Below, piece by piece: positions 1 through 5,024 of a stretch of 5,024 nucleotides of DNA. Below the pieces are notes generated by a model, which was given only the letters and a program-made list of their open reading frames with translations, ran no database searches and had not been told where the DNA came from. This DNA comes from an uncultured Verrucomicrobiales bacterium (GTDB lineage Bacteria > Verrucomicrobiota > Verrucomicrobiia > Limisphaerales > JACDHS01), in NCBI GenBank assembly GCA_937983475.1, contig CALJZV010000580.1:1-5024 (forward strand), read 5' to 3'. Numbering within the stretch: the stretch's first letter is position 1; every line of letters begins with the position of its first letter. Position numbers and translations under genes: made by a program.

Positions 1-173
1 TAGGCCAGGTCGTCCAGAATCTGGCGGTTGGCCGCCGTCATCGCGTTCCCCTGCCCCAGCCCCTTCATCGCCGGCAGCGCCAGCGACGCCATGATGCCGA
101 TGATGACCAGCACCACCAGCATTTCGGTGAGCGTGAAGGCGCGTTGCGTTCGGTTTTGGAGCGGGATGTTCAC
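1..173 (-). CDS. Prepilin-type N-terminal cleavage/methylation protein, 5' part only (GspH-like?)
   Basis: This is the first 57 codons of a type IV prepilin or pseudopilin; the rest lies beyond the left edge. Translation from GTG at 173 gives a short basic leader (VNIPLQNRTQRA), then the processing site A/FTLTE. Cleavage by prepilin peptidase would fall after Ala12 and methylation on Phe13, and Glu17 is the conserved +5 Glu. A hydrophobic helix (MLVVLVIIGIMASLALPAM) follows. Such proteins insert in the inner membrane and assemble into a pilus or pseudopilus. The stretch after the helix (NRQILDDLA) resembles the start of GspH/FimT-type minor pseudopilins, but too little is present to fix the subtype. 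No ATG or clear ribosome site precedes it, and GTG is the only sensible start near the leader. The gene begins 19 nt after the stop of the upstream pilin, so it is probably the next gene of the same operon. The prepilin call is secure; the subtype is a guess. Confidence 0.88.
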   Translation of the reverse strand, partial: MNIPLQNRTQRAFTLTEMLVVLVIIGIMASLALPAMKGLGQGNAMTAANRQILDDLA

Positions 174-192
174 AGTAAGTAAAAGCGCGCTG

Positions 193-915
193 TTATTTGG
201 CCCAGCTTGTGATGTTGTCCTTGTTGACGCCGGTGTCGGCCTTGATCGACGTGCTGGCCTGTCCGTCCGGCCCCATGGACCAGACCATGATGGGATCGGA
301 CAGCTCGAATGTGTTGGCGGCGCCGGCGAAATTGTAGAGGCCGTTGATCCCCTCGTTGCCGGTCTTCTGGGAAACCGCGTCCAGCTTGTAAACCTCGTCG
401 CGGCACTTGTCGTTGTAATCGTAGTCAATGGTGATGATGTAGGGATTGCGCCAAGGATCACGGAACACCAGATCGGTTCCCAAGCCGGGGGAATTGGTGT
501 CGGAAGCGCGCTTGCTGACCGAGAAATACTGGTTCTTGCGCGGGTTCTTCTGGTAGTTAGCGTTCACCAGTCGGTCCTCGTTGACCAATATGGCCATGAG
601 GTTGGAGTTGTCTGACTTGAAATTGTTGGTGTCCGTCCCGATGGAACCGCCCAGCGTAAGATTGCCGAAGGTGAAATCCGCCGTGATCAGGTTGGTCGGC
701 GTCGGGTAGCGGCTGTAGTCGGCGTAGTACTGGTTGATGGCCGCCTTGAGGCTGCTCATCTCGGTGCGTGCCGCGTTGATGAGCGCCTGTCTCTTGGCCC
801 TGGCCAGCGCGGGCAGCAGCAGGCCGGCGAGGATGCCAATGATGGCGATGACCACCAGCAGTTCGATGAGGGTGAAGCCGCGCAGGGCATGGCGAGAACG
901 GGTTTTATTTTTCAT
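193..915 (-). CDS. GspG-like major pseudopilin (prepilin-type N-terminal domain)
   Basis: A 240-residue prepilin. The leader MKNKTRSRHALRG is basic and ends in Gly13; cleavage gives mature Phe14 with Glu18 at +5. The hydrophobic helix spans about residues 16-36 and runs into LLLPALARAKRQA, a form common in Verrucomicrobiota. An amphipathic helix (about 45-66) and a YPTPTN turn follow. The C-terminal half has GspG features: DPWRNPY (153-159), VWSMGPDG (211-218) and a final D-N-I-T-S-W (233-238). In GspG of type II secretion that last region forms a calcium-binding loop. The role inferred is a pseudopilus or pilus subunit in the cell envelope. I chose ATG 915 because it gives a leader of normal length. 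ATG 942 (nine extra residues, preceded by a weak purine stretch) is the main alternative, and the frame stays open further to 1122. An internal insert (about 80-150) makes it longer than the textbook GspG of about 140 residues. The family is certain; the specific system served is not. Confidence 0.9.
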   Translation of the reverse strand: MKNKTRSRHALRGFTLIELLVVIAIIGILAGLLLPALARAKRQALINAARTEMSSLKAAINQYYADYSRYPTPTNLITADFTFGNLTLGGSIGTDTNNFKSDNSNLMAILVNEDRLVNANYQKNPRKNQYFSVSKRASDTNSPGLGTDLVFRDPWRNPYIITIDYDYNDKCRDEVYKLDAVSQKTGNEGINGLYNFAGAANTFELSDPIMVWSMGPDGQASTSIKADTGVNKDNITSWAK

Positions 916-1067
916 AAAGTCGTGGGAACAGCAGCCTTTCATTTTCTTTTCAGTTGTTGGTGTTGAAACCGGAACGCGGCCAATCCGTGGCGTCCACTTC
1001 CGCTCTGACCAGGAAAAAGCCAGGCGGCGATGAACAGAACGGGATGCGGCGCGCGGTTGCATAGTGA

Positions 1068-1721
1068 TTATTTCCAGTTGCCGTAGGTGTTGGTTTTGCC
1101 TCCGACAATCACTTCGGCCCAAAGGTCGAATTTGCCGGGATTGCGTGTCGGGTTGGAGGAATTATAGCGCCAGGGATTGATCGGCTTGGGATTCGACGGG
1201 TCCGGGCTCGCGATGTCATTCGGCCCGGGGAATGGCACGACCAGCAATTCCACGTCGGGCGAGGTGCTGATTTCGCGATAATGCTCCTTGCGCAGGTTCG
1301 GGAAGAAGTTCTTGGAGTCCTCCGGGTTGGAGTTGGCAAAACCCTGCCGACGGAAATGCGACAGCACATCGGCCTGCGAGATGCGCTCGTCGCCCTTGAT
1401 GGTTTGGAAAAACCGGGTGCCGCCGATATTAGTCGGCGTAGTCCCGGTCAACTCATAAAACAGCGGTGGCTTGGCCACGTCATTGGTGTTGTCCGGCGGG
1501 TAAAAGCCCATCGTCGCGCGGTAGGATTCGATGGCGGTTTCCAATTGGGCCAACTCGGCTTTCATTCGGCTGTTGGTCCGCGCGGTGGCCGCCCGGCCGG
1601 CCAGCCCGACTATCAACCCGGCGACAATGGCGATGATGGCGATGACCACCAGCATTTCCACCAGCGTGAAGGCCCGGCGATTTTGCGTTTGTGAAGTCGT
1701 ATGGGTTTTGAGGAAGTTCAT
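1068..1721 (-). CDS. GspG-like pseudopilin (prepilin-type N-terminal domain), second paralogue
   Basis: A 217-residue prepilin. The leader MNFLKTHTTSQTQNRRA ends in Ala17, so the predicted peptidase site is A/FTLVE with Glu22 at +5. The membrane helix (VEMLVVIAIIAIVAGLIVGL) occupies about 21-40, followed by a charged amphipathic helix (RTNSRMKAELAQLETAIESY) and the FYPPDN turn (73-78) usual at the start of the globular domain. Near the end come NPWRY (182-186), GKFDLWAEVIVGGK and a terminal GNW. These are weaker counterparts of the DPWGNPY, DLWS and NW elements of GspG, and the GPDG signature is degraded. I chose ATG 1721. A TTG at 1745 in frame would add eight residues and overlap the antitoxin gene. 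The start lies 13 nt beyond the antitoxin stop, suggesting co-transcription, and the next pilin lies 125-152 nt downstream. It is a paralogue of that pilin, not a copy: the globular domains differ strongly. It is probably an envelope pseudopilus subunit. Confidence 0.88.
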   Translation of the reverse strand: MNFLKTHTTSQTQNRRAFTLVEMLVVIAIIAIVAGLIVGLAGRAATARTNSRMKAELAQLETAIESYRATMGFYPPDNTNDVAKPPLFYELTGTTPTNIGGTRFFQTIKGDERISQADVLSHFRRQGFANSNPEDSKNFFPNLRKEHYREISTSPDVELLVVPFPGPNDIASPDPSNPKPINPWRYNSSNPTRNPGKFDLWAEVIVGGKTNTYGNWK

Positions 1722-1734
1722 AGAAATTAAAAGC

Positions 1735-2040
1735 CTATTGTCCAAAGTTGCGCATCGAGCCGCCGCGCTGGTCGCGCAACTCGTGCTCCATCCGTTCGCT
1801 GAGCCATTGTTTGATCATGCTCTGATAGTTTAGATAGCGCGACCGGGCCAAACGTTTAAGGCGCGCGAGCATCCGGGGGTCCATCCGCAGGGAAACCGTG
1901 ACCGAATCGGACACTTCACTGCTGGCGGTGGCGGCTTCCTCCATGAGGCGAAGGTCCACGCGAGTCTCGGCCCAGAACGCGGCTTCGGCCTCGTCGCGGT
2001 CGAACATCGGCACATCGTCCCAATTGGAAATGGCATTCAT
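1735..2040 (-). CDS. CopG/BrnA-family ribbon-helix-helix antitoxin
   Basis: A 101-residue acidic protein likely to be the antitoxin of the pair with the adjacent BrnT-like gene. The N-terminal part (about 11-35) carries the F..DEAEAAFW pattern seen in CopG-type antitoxins (PF12441-like) and is the part expected to cover the toxin. Residues 46-52 (SVTVSLR) fit the DNA-contacting beta strand of a ribbon-helix-helix fold. Helix A is about 54-68 (PRMLARLKRLARSRY) and helix B about 71-86, including NYQSMIKQWLSERM, close to the family pattern YQ.LI..WL.ER. It should dimerise, bind the toxin and repress its own promoter, probably at the palindromes in 2344-2402. ATG 2040 is 6 nt past the toxin stop, a typical toxin-first BrnTA order. 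The pilin gene follows 13 nt after its stop. No clear Shine-Dalgarno is visible, so coupling to toxin translation is plausible. The call rests on pattern and gene order. Confidence 0.85.
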   Translation of the reverse strand: MNAISNWDDVPMFDRDEAEAAFWAETRVDLRLMEEAATASSEVSDSVTVSLRMDPRMLARLKRLARSRYLNYQSMIKQWLSERMEHELRDQRGGSMRNFGQ

Positions 2041-2046
2041 AGTTAA

Positions 2047-2334
2047 TTACTGGGCCAGGGCGGCGTTAAGTTTGCGTTGATAAAAAAACTGTTCCTCCGG
2101 CTCGAACTTCCGGGCAAAAATAATCCGCACCTGCTTGCCGTTGGTGCGGTAAACCGAGAAGACGCCCGCGCCGTTGGCGGACATGCCGAGGTTAAAAAAA
2201 CGGGCCTGCGCGGCAAATCGGGGGGAATCCGGCATCAGCCGGACGGCAAACGGATCTTCAAAAGATTCCTCAATGTCCTGAAGCCTCAGGGCCGGATCCA
2301 AATTGAACGGCGGGTTGTTCCAGTCAAAATCCAT
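2047..2334 (-). CDS. brnT: BrnT-family toxin (divergent)
   Basis: A 95-residue protein resembling BrnT toxins (PF04365), which are small RelE-like ribonucleases that arrest translation. Matching parts are F3-D-W5 at the start, the helix with F-E-D-P-F (25-29), ARFFNLGMS (44-52), a strand VFSVYRTNGK (58-67), and RIIFARKFEPEEQFFY (70-85), the family's RIISAR...E...Y block. The usual N-terminal stretch around the Lys-His-Gly element is not recognisable; NLDPALRLQD stands in its place, and the segment is about three residues shorter than I expect. It may therefore be a diverged subfamily, and its catalytic activity cannot be taken for granted. ATG 2334 is the first start that gives the family N-terminus. 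No Shine-Dalgarno is seen. It is followed after 6 nt by the antitoxin gene, the usual toxin-first arrangement. The partner identity strengthens the call. Activity is inferred from the family only. Confidence 0.77.
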   Translation of the reverse strand: MDFDWNNPPFNLDPALRLQDIEESFEDPFAVRLMPDSPRFAAQARFFNLGMSANGAGVFSVYRTNGKQVRIIFARKFEPEEQFFYQRKLNAALAQ

Positions 2335-2343
2335 ACCATGTAA

Positions 2344-2402
2344 GGCAATTTGCCATGCAATGTATTGACATTGTATTTACGCACGCGTTCAAACATTGTC
2401 AA
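2344..2402. promoter_or_regulatory. Putative divergent promoter/operator between toxin-antitoxin operon and serine hydrolase
   Basis: On the minus strand a perfect TTGACA (2402-2397) stands 17 nt before TAAATA (2379-2374), which would start a transcript near 2367, about 33 nt before the toxin ATG. On the plus strand another TTGACA (2365-2370) faces it; 17 nt on is only the weak TTCAAA (2388-2393). Three dyads overlap these boxes: GGCAA-T-TTGCC (2344-2354), CAATGT-ATTG-ACATTG (2358-2373), and a longer imperfect pair, TTGACATTGT (2365-2374) against ACATTGTCAA (2393-2402). ACATTGT also occurs as a direct repeat at 2368 and 2393, 25 nt apart. Ribbon-helix-helix antitoxins commonly bind such short repeated half-sites to autoregulate, so this is the likely operator. 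The boxes are seen directly; their function is inferred. Confidence 0.5.
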
Positions 2403-2488
2403 CGGGAGATTTTTTTGGCGGTGCCCCAAGGCTCCTGCTCCAAGAAAAATCGAATCATTCAACCCGTAAATCGGTCTTTACAACACTC

Positions 2489-3802
2489 ATGCTTGTTTTG
2501 TTTCGATTTTCGTTGGCCCTGTTTTGCCTTCTTCTCGTTGCCCTCCCTGCCCGCTCCGAGGAACGCGAGGCTCGCGGGGCGGCTGGACTCAAACCGGCAA
2601 AAACAGCGGAAACCAGGTTTGCCGCTTCATCGGCGCCCGCGGACGCCGTAAGTCAACTCGGAGCAATAATCCAAGCGCTTCAAGAGAAGTATTCGATCGT
2701 TGGATTAAGCGCGGTCGCCGTGAAGGACAATTCCGTGCTGTGGCACACGAATTTCGGTTTGGCGGACATCAGTCGCAATGTGCCCGTATCCGACAGGACA
2801 AAATATCGGATCGCCTCGATTTCCAAAACCGTTGCCTCGACGGCCCTCATGCAGTTATGGGAAAAAGGCAAATTCAAGCTCGACGACGACATCAGCAAGT
2901 ATTTGGGCTGGCGCATCGTGAACCCAGCCTTTCCTGAAGCGCCCATTACGTTTCGCCAGTTGCTCACACACACTTCCAGCCTGACCGACAACACAAACTA
3001 CGATCGCTTTCTGAAGCTGACTTATGATGGCGCTGATCGCGCGCCTGATATCCGAGAACTGCTTCATGTGGATGGGGCTTACTACAACAACGGAGCCAAT
3101 TTCACCACGAACGCGCCGGGCGCGGCGTATCGCTATTGCAATCTGGCATTCGGTGTTGTCGGCACCCTGGTGGAAAAAATCAGCGGCGAACGATTCGATT
3201 CGTATTGCAGCAGGCACATTTTCAAACCACTCGTAATGACCGCCAGCTTCAACGTGGCCCACCTGCCCGACATCAATGACCTCGCCGTGCTCTACAGCCC
3301 TGAACAAAATGAATTCAAGCCGCAGTTCGACAATTTTGGCGGGATCAAACCGGAGAACCGGGTCGGCCCCGGCTATCGACCCGGCCAAAACGCGTTGGTC
3401 TTCGGTCCGCAGGGCGGGTTGCGCGTCAGCGGCCTGGACCTCGCCAAATTCATGGCGCAATTCATGGATTGCGAATCTGCCCGGTCAAAACGAGTCCTGA
3501 AGAGGTCAACCATCGAATTGATGCTTCAAGAGCATTGGACAAACGGTGGAAACGCCAGTGACTATCTGGGTCGCGGGTTGGGATTTCACCGAACCCGGAA
3601 TTTCATTCCCGGAGAACTTTGGATCGGCCACACCGGCACCGCGTACGGCTTGCGCAGCAGCATGTTTTTTCAGCCAGAGAGTTCTAACGGCGTTATTCTG
3701 ATCACGAATGGCTCGCACGCGGGCGACAGGGAGCGCGAATTTTACCCCTTCCAGCGGGAAATGCATGAAGTGATTGTCGAATTTCTTAAAAGCCGTCCCT
3801 AA
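2489..3802 (+). CDS. Exported serine hydrolase, beta-lactamase/DD-peptidase fold (class C-like, PF00144)
   Basis: From ATG 2489 this is a 437-residue protein with a classical signal peptide (LFRFSLALFCLLLVALPA, about 4-21), so it is likely periplasmic or secreted. The body has the three active-site motifs of the serine beta-lactamase/penicillin-binding-protein superfamily. They are S110-I-S-K113 (nucleophile and general base), Y216-C-N218 within YRYCN, and H381-T-G383 within IGHTGTAYG. The LLTHTSSL segment (158-165) is also typical of PF00144. The third motif is HTG, not the KTG of true class C enzymes. HTG/HxG is common in esterases and D-aminopeptidase-like relatives, so hydrolysis of an ester or D-amino-acid peptide is more likely than antibiotic resistance; the substrate is unknown. 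The frame is open back to a TTG at 2396, but only the ATG start puts the signal peptide at the N-terminus. No clear ribosome site precedes it. It is divergent from the toxin gene and convergent with the dehydrogenase. Confidence 0.9.
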   Translation: MLVLFRFSLALFCLLLVALPARSEEREARGAAGLKPAKTAETRFAASSAPADAVSQLGAIIQALQEKYSIVGLSAVAVKDNSVLWHTNFGLADISRNVPVSDRTKYRIASISKTVASTALMQLWEKGKFKLDDDISKYLGWRIVNPAFPEAPITFRQLLTHTSSLTDNTNYDRFLKLTYDGADRAPDIRELLHVDGAYYNNGANFTTNAPGAAYRYCNLAFGVVGTLVEKISGERFDSYCSRHIFKPLVMTASFNVAHLPDINDLAVLYSPEQNEFKPQFDNFGGIKPENRVGPGYRPGQNALVFGPQGGLRVSGLDLAKFMAQFMDCESARSKRVLKRSTIELMLQEHWTNGGNASDYLGRGLGFHRTRNFIPGELWIGHTGTAYGLRSSMFFQPESSNGVILITNGSHAGDREREFYPFQREMHEVIVEFLKSRP

Positions 3803-3872
3803 CGGAAGGCTGCGGATTCTTGTCGGCGAACGGGTTGTGGTCCGCGAACGCATTTCGCTTCTTCACACTGCA

Positions 3873-4910
3873 TTATTTTACCAATGGTTGAATAAGAAGC
3901 TTCCCCAGCACCTGGCGGTTTCGCAGTTGCTGGAAAGCCTCCGCCGTCTCGCCAAGTGGATATATTTTGTGAATGACCGGCCTGAGTGCGCCCTCGGCGG
4001 CCCATTGCAAAGTGGTGACCAAATCCGCGCGGTTGCGCCCGTAGCTGCCAATGAGACTGTGTTGCTTGACGAAAAACGGCCAGAGCTTGAGCACCACTTC
4101 GCGGCCCATCGTCGCGCCGCAGGTGACAATCGCCCCGCCGCGCGCCAAACATTCAAAGCATTTTAACAGGACTTCACCGCCGACGTTCTCGACAACGATG
4201 TCCACGCCGCGCCGCTGGGTGATTTTTCGCACCTCGGCGGGCCAATCCTCATGGGTCGAGTCCACAGCGTATTCCGCTCCCAATTTGAGCGCCAGGTTCC
4301 GCTTGGGTTCGGTGGAACCGGTGGCGATGACGTAAGCGCCCATTTTTTTGGCGCTCTGCACCGCCGCCGAGACGACGCCCCCCGCGCCACCGATCACCAG
4401 CACCCAGTCTCCCTGTCGCACTTGGACGCGGTGCGTCAGCATGTGCATGGCCGTGCTTGCTGCAAGCGTCAACGCAGCCGAAGTTTCAAAGCCAATCTCC
4501 TCCGGCAGCGCCACCAGCGAACGCGCCGGGACAAGCACCTTTTCGGCAAAGCCGCCGTTCCGCTGCACGCCAAGCAACTGGCTCTTGAGGCACATCGCAT
4601 CCTCGCTCCGGAGGCAGAATTCGCATTCACCGCACGTGATGTTCGATTGCACCGCCACGCGGTCTCCAATCTGCCAGCCATGAATGCCCGGGCCCACCTC
4701 CGCCACTTCGCCAGCCACTTCTCCTCCGGGAGTCAGAGGCAACTCCAAAGGCATCGGCAGTCCGCTCTGTTCAGCCCACAAATCCAAGTGATTCAACCCG
4801 CAAGCGCGCACGCGAACCACCGCTTCGCCGGGGCCTGGAGCCGGATCAGGCACGTCGCGCAGTTCAAATCGCCCGGGCGCGCCGTGGGCAACAAGTTGGA
4901 ATGCTTTCAT
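3873..4910 (-). CDS. Medium-chain dehydrogenase/reductase, zinc-binding quinone-reductase-like
   Basis: A 345-residue, full-length cytoplasmic oxidoreductase of the MDR (alcohol dehydrogenase/quinone oxidoreductase) superfamily. The N-terminal GroES-like domain spans about 1-130 and the Rossmann domain about 140-290. C93, C96, C99 and C107 (CGECEFCLRSEDAMC) form the lobe for structural zinc. Where alcohol dehydrogenases have catalytic Cys46 and the GHE histidine, this protein has Asn40 (CGLNHLDLW) and Gly63 (TPGGEVAGEV). The catalytic zinc site is therefore probably missing, as in quinone reductases and enoyl reductases. The nucleotide-binding loop is IGGAGGVVSAAVQ (173-185). The segment after the second strand (TGSTEPKR, 197-204) has a Ser and basic residues that favour NADP(H), which is inference. 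ATG 4910 starts the characteristic MKAFQL strand. The gene is monocistronic as far as visible, with its stop 70 nt from that of the hydrolase. The family is certain; the substrate is not. Confidence 0.92.
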   Translation of the reverse strand: MKAFQLVAHGAPGRFELRDVPDPAPGPGEAVVRVRACGLNHLDLWAEQSGLPMPLELPLTPGGEVAGEVAEVGPGIHGWQIGDRVAVQSNITCGECEFCLRSEDAMCLKSQLLGVQRNGGFAEKVLVPARSLVALPEEIGFETSAALTLAASTAMHMLTHRVQVRQGDWVLVIGGAGGVVSAAVQSAKKMGAYVIATGSTEPKRNLALKLGAEYAVDSTHEDWPAEVRKITQRRGVDIVVENVGGEVLLKCFECLARGGAIVTCGATMGREVVLKLWPFFVKQHSLIGSYGRNRADLVTTLQWAAEGALRPVIHKIYPLGETAEAFQQLRNRQVLGKLLIQPLVK

Positions 4911-4955
4911 AATTTACCGAAAGATGGACTGAAACATTGAAAGCAGTGTCGTTCG

Positions 4956-4971
4956 GGAAATGAACTTTTCC
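4956..4971. promoter_or_regulatory. Small inverted repeat upstream of the dehydrogenase
   Basis: GGAAA-TGAACT-TTTCC forms 5-bp perfect arms around a 6-nt centre, 46 nt upstream of the dehydrogenase ATG and 30 nt upstream of the possible start at 5001. It could be an operator between divergent genes. I found no convincing -35/-10 pair on either strand around it, and arms this short arise often by chance. Confidence 0.2.
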
Positions 4972-5000
4972 AAGAGGACCGTCTTGCTTAGGCTATTACG

Positions 5001-5024
5001 ATGCAACCCTTGCGTATTGCGGAT
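5001..5024 (+). CDS. Possible start of a divergent gene, cut by the right edge
   Basis: ATG at 5001 opens eight codons (MQPLRIAD) to the end of the window. An AGG at 4990-4992 sits 8 nt before it, a fair ribosome-site position and better than most genes here. A gene divergent from the dehydrogenase would explain the otherwise empty 4911-5000 stretch. Eight codons cannot be assigned to any family, and the frame may close just beyond the edge. Confidence 0.27.

Noticed and set aside
28..615. Plus-strand open frame of 195 codons opposite the pilins
   Set aside because: It is antisense to well-supported pilin genes, its composition follows from their GC-rich codons, and it shows no domain of its own.
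943..1122. N-terminal extension of the GspG-like pilin by 69 residues to an upstream start at 1122
   Set aside because: It would overlap the preceding pilin gene and bury the prepilin leader far inside the protein; prepilin peptidase substrates have short basic leaders, so 915 (or 942) is preferred.
2396..2488. TTG start giving a 31-residue extension of the serine hydrolase
   Set aside because: It places the signal peptide internally, uses a rare start and lies within the putative operator; ATG 2489 starts a normal signal peptide.
2855..3460. Minus-strand open frame of 201 codons opposite the serine hydrolase
   Set aside because: Antisense to the segment carrying hydrolase motif 2, with no recognisable domain.
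2489..3802. Antibiotic-resistance beta-lactamase
   Set aside because: HTG replaces KTG and the context contains no resistance or mobile genes; a general serine hydrolase is the safer reading.
3844..3858. Hairpin GCGAA-CGCAT-TTCGC between the convergent hydrolase and dehydrogenase genes as a terminator
   Set aside because: A 5-bp stem followed by TTCTTC, with no T run on the plus strand and no A run on the other side; too weak to call an intrinsic terminator, though some terminator is expected in this 70-nt gap.
4251..4940. Plus-strand open frame of 229 codons opposite the dehydrogenase
   Set aside because: His/Arg-rich product typical of the reverse complement of a GC-rich gene; the minus strand encodes an intact, full-length MDR enzyme.
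1..5024. CRISPR array, tRNA, insertion sequence or phage genes
   Set aside because: I saw no regularly spaced repeats, no cloverleaf-like segment, no transposase or integrase motif and no terminal inverted repeats flanking the toxin-antitoxin pair.

Overview
The window looks like chromosomal DNA from a GC-rich Gram-negative bacterium, most likely a member of the Verrucomicrobiota (Pedosphaera/Limisphaerales-like). The inference rests on a cluster of short pseudopilin genes whose leader-helix regions (for example FTLIELLVVIAIIGILAG followed by LLLPALARAK) are typical of proteins that phylum carries in large numbers. No rRNA, tRNA or other marker gene is present, so the assignment is provisional. 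Strong Shine-Dalgarno sequences are not visible in front of the genes.

Layout, left to right. Positions 1-2334 are a minus-strand run, read from right to left: a BrnT-type toxin (2047-2334), its ribbon-helix-helix CopG/BrnA-type antitoxin (1735-2040), a GspG-like pseudopilin (1068-1721), a second GspG-like pseudopilin (193-915), and the 5' part of a third prepilin (1-173) that runs off the left edge. The antitoxin stop and the first pilin start are only 13 nt apart, so the toxin-antitoxin pair and the pilins may share a transcript.

Positions 2335-2488 separate the toxin from a divergent plus-strand gene (2489-3802). That gene encodes an exported serine hydrolase of the beta-lactamase/DD-peptidase fold, with an HTG third motif instead of KTG. 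The intergenic stretch holds several overlapping palindromes and two TTGACA boxes facing each other. It reads as a divergent, probably autoregulated control region for the toxin-antitoxin operon and possibly the hydrolase.

Positions 3873-4910 carry a minus-strand medium-chain dehydrogenase/reductase, convergent with the hydrolase. It keeps the four structural-zinc cysteines but lacks two of the usual catalytic-zinc ligands. The right edge (4911-5024) is its upstream region, and a divergent plus-strand gene may begin at 5001.

The pilins are consistent with a type II secretion or type IV pilus-like envelope system. The hydrolase probably acts outside the cytoplasm and the dehydrogenase within it. 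Nothing in the sequence ties the hydrolase and dehydrogenase functionally to the pilins. No mobile element, CRISPR array or RNA gene was recognised.
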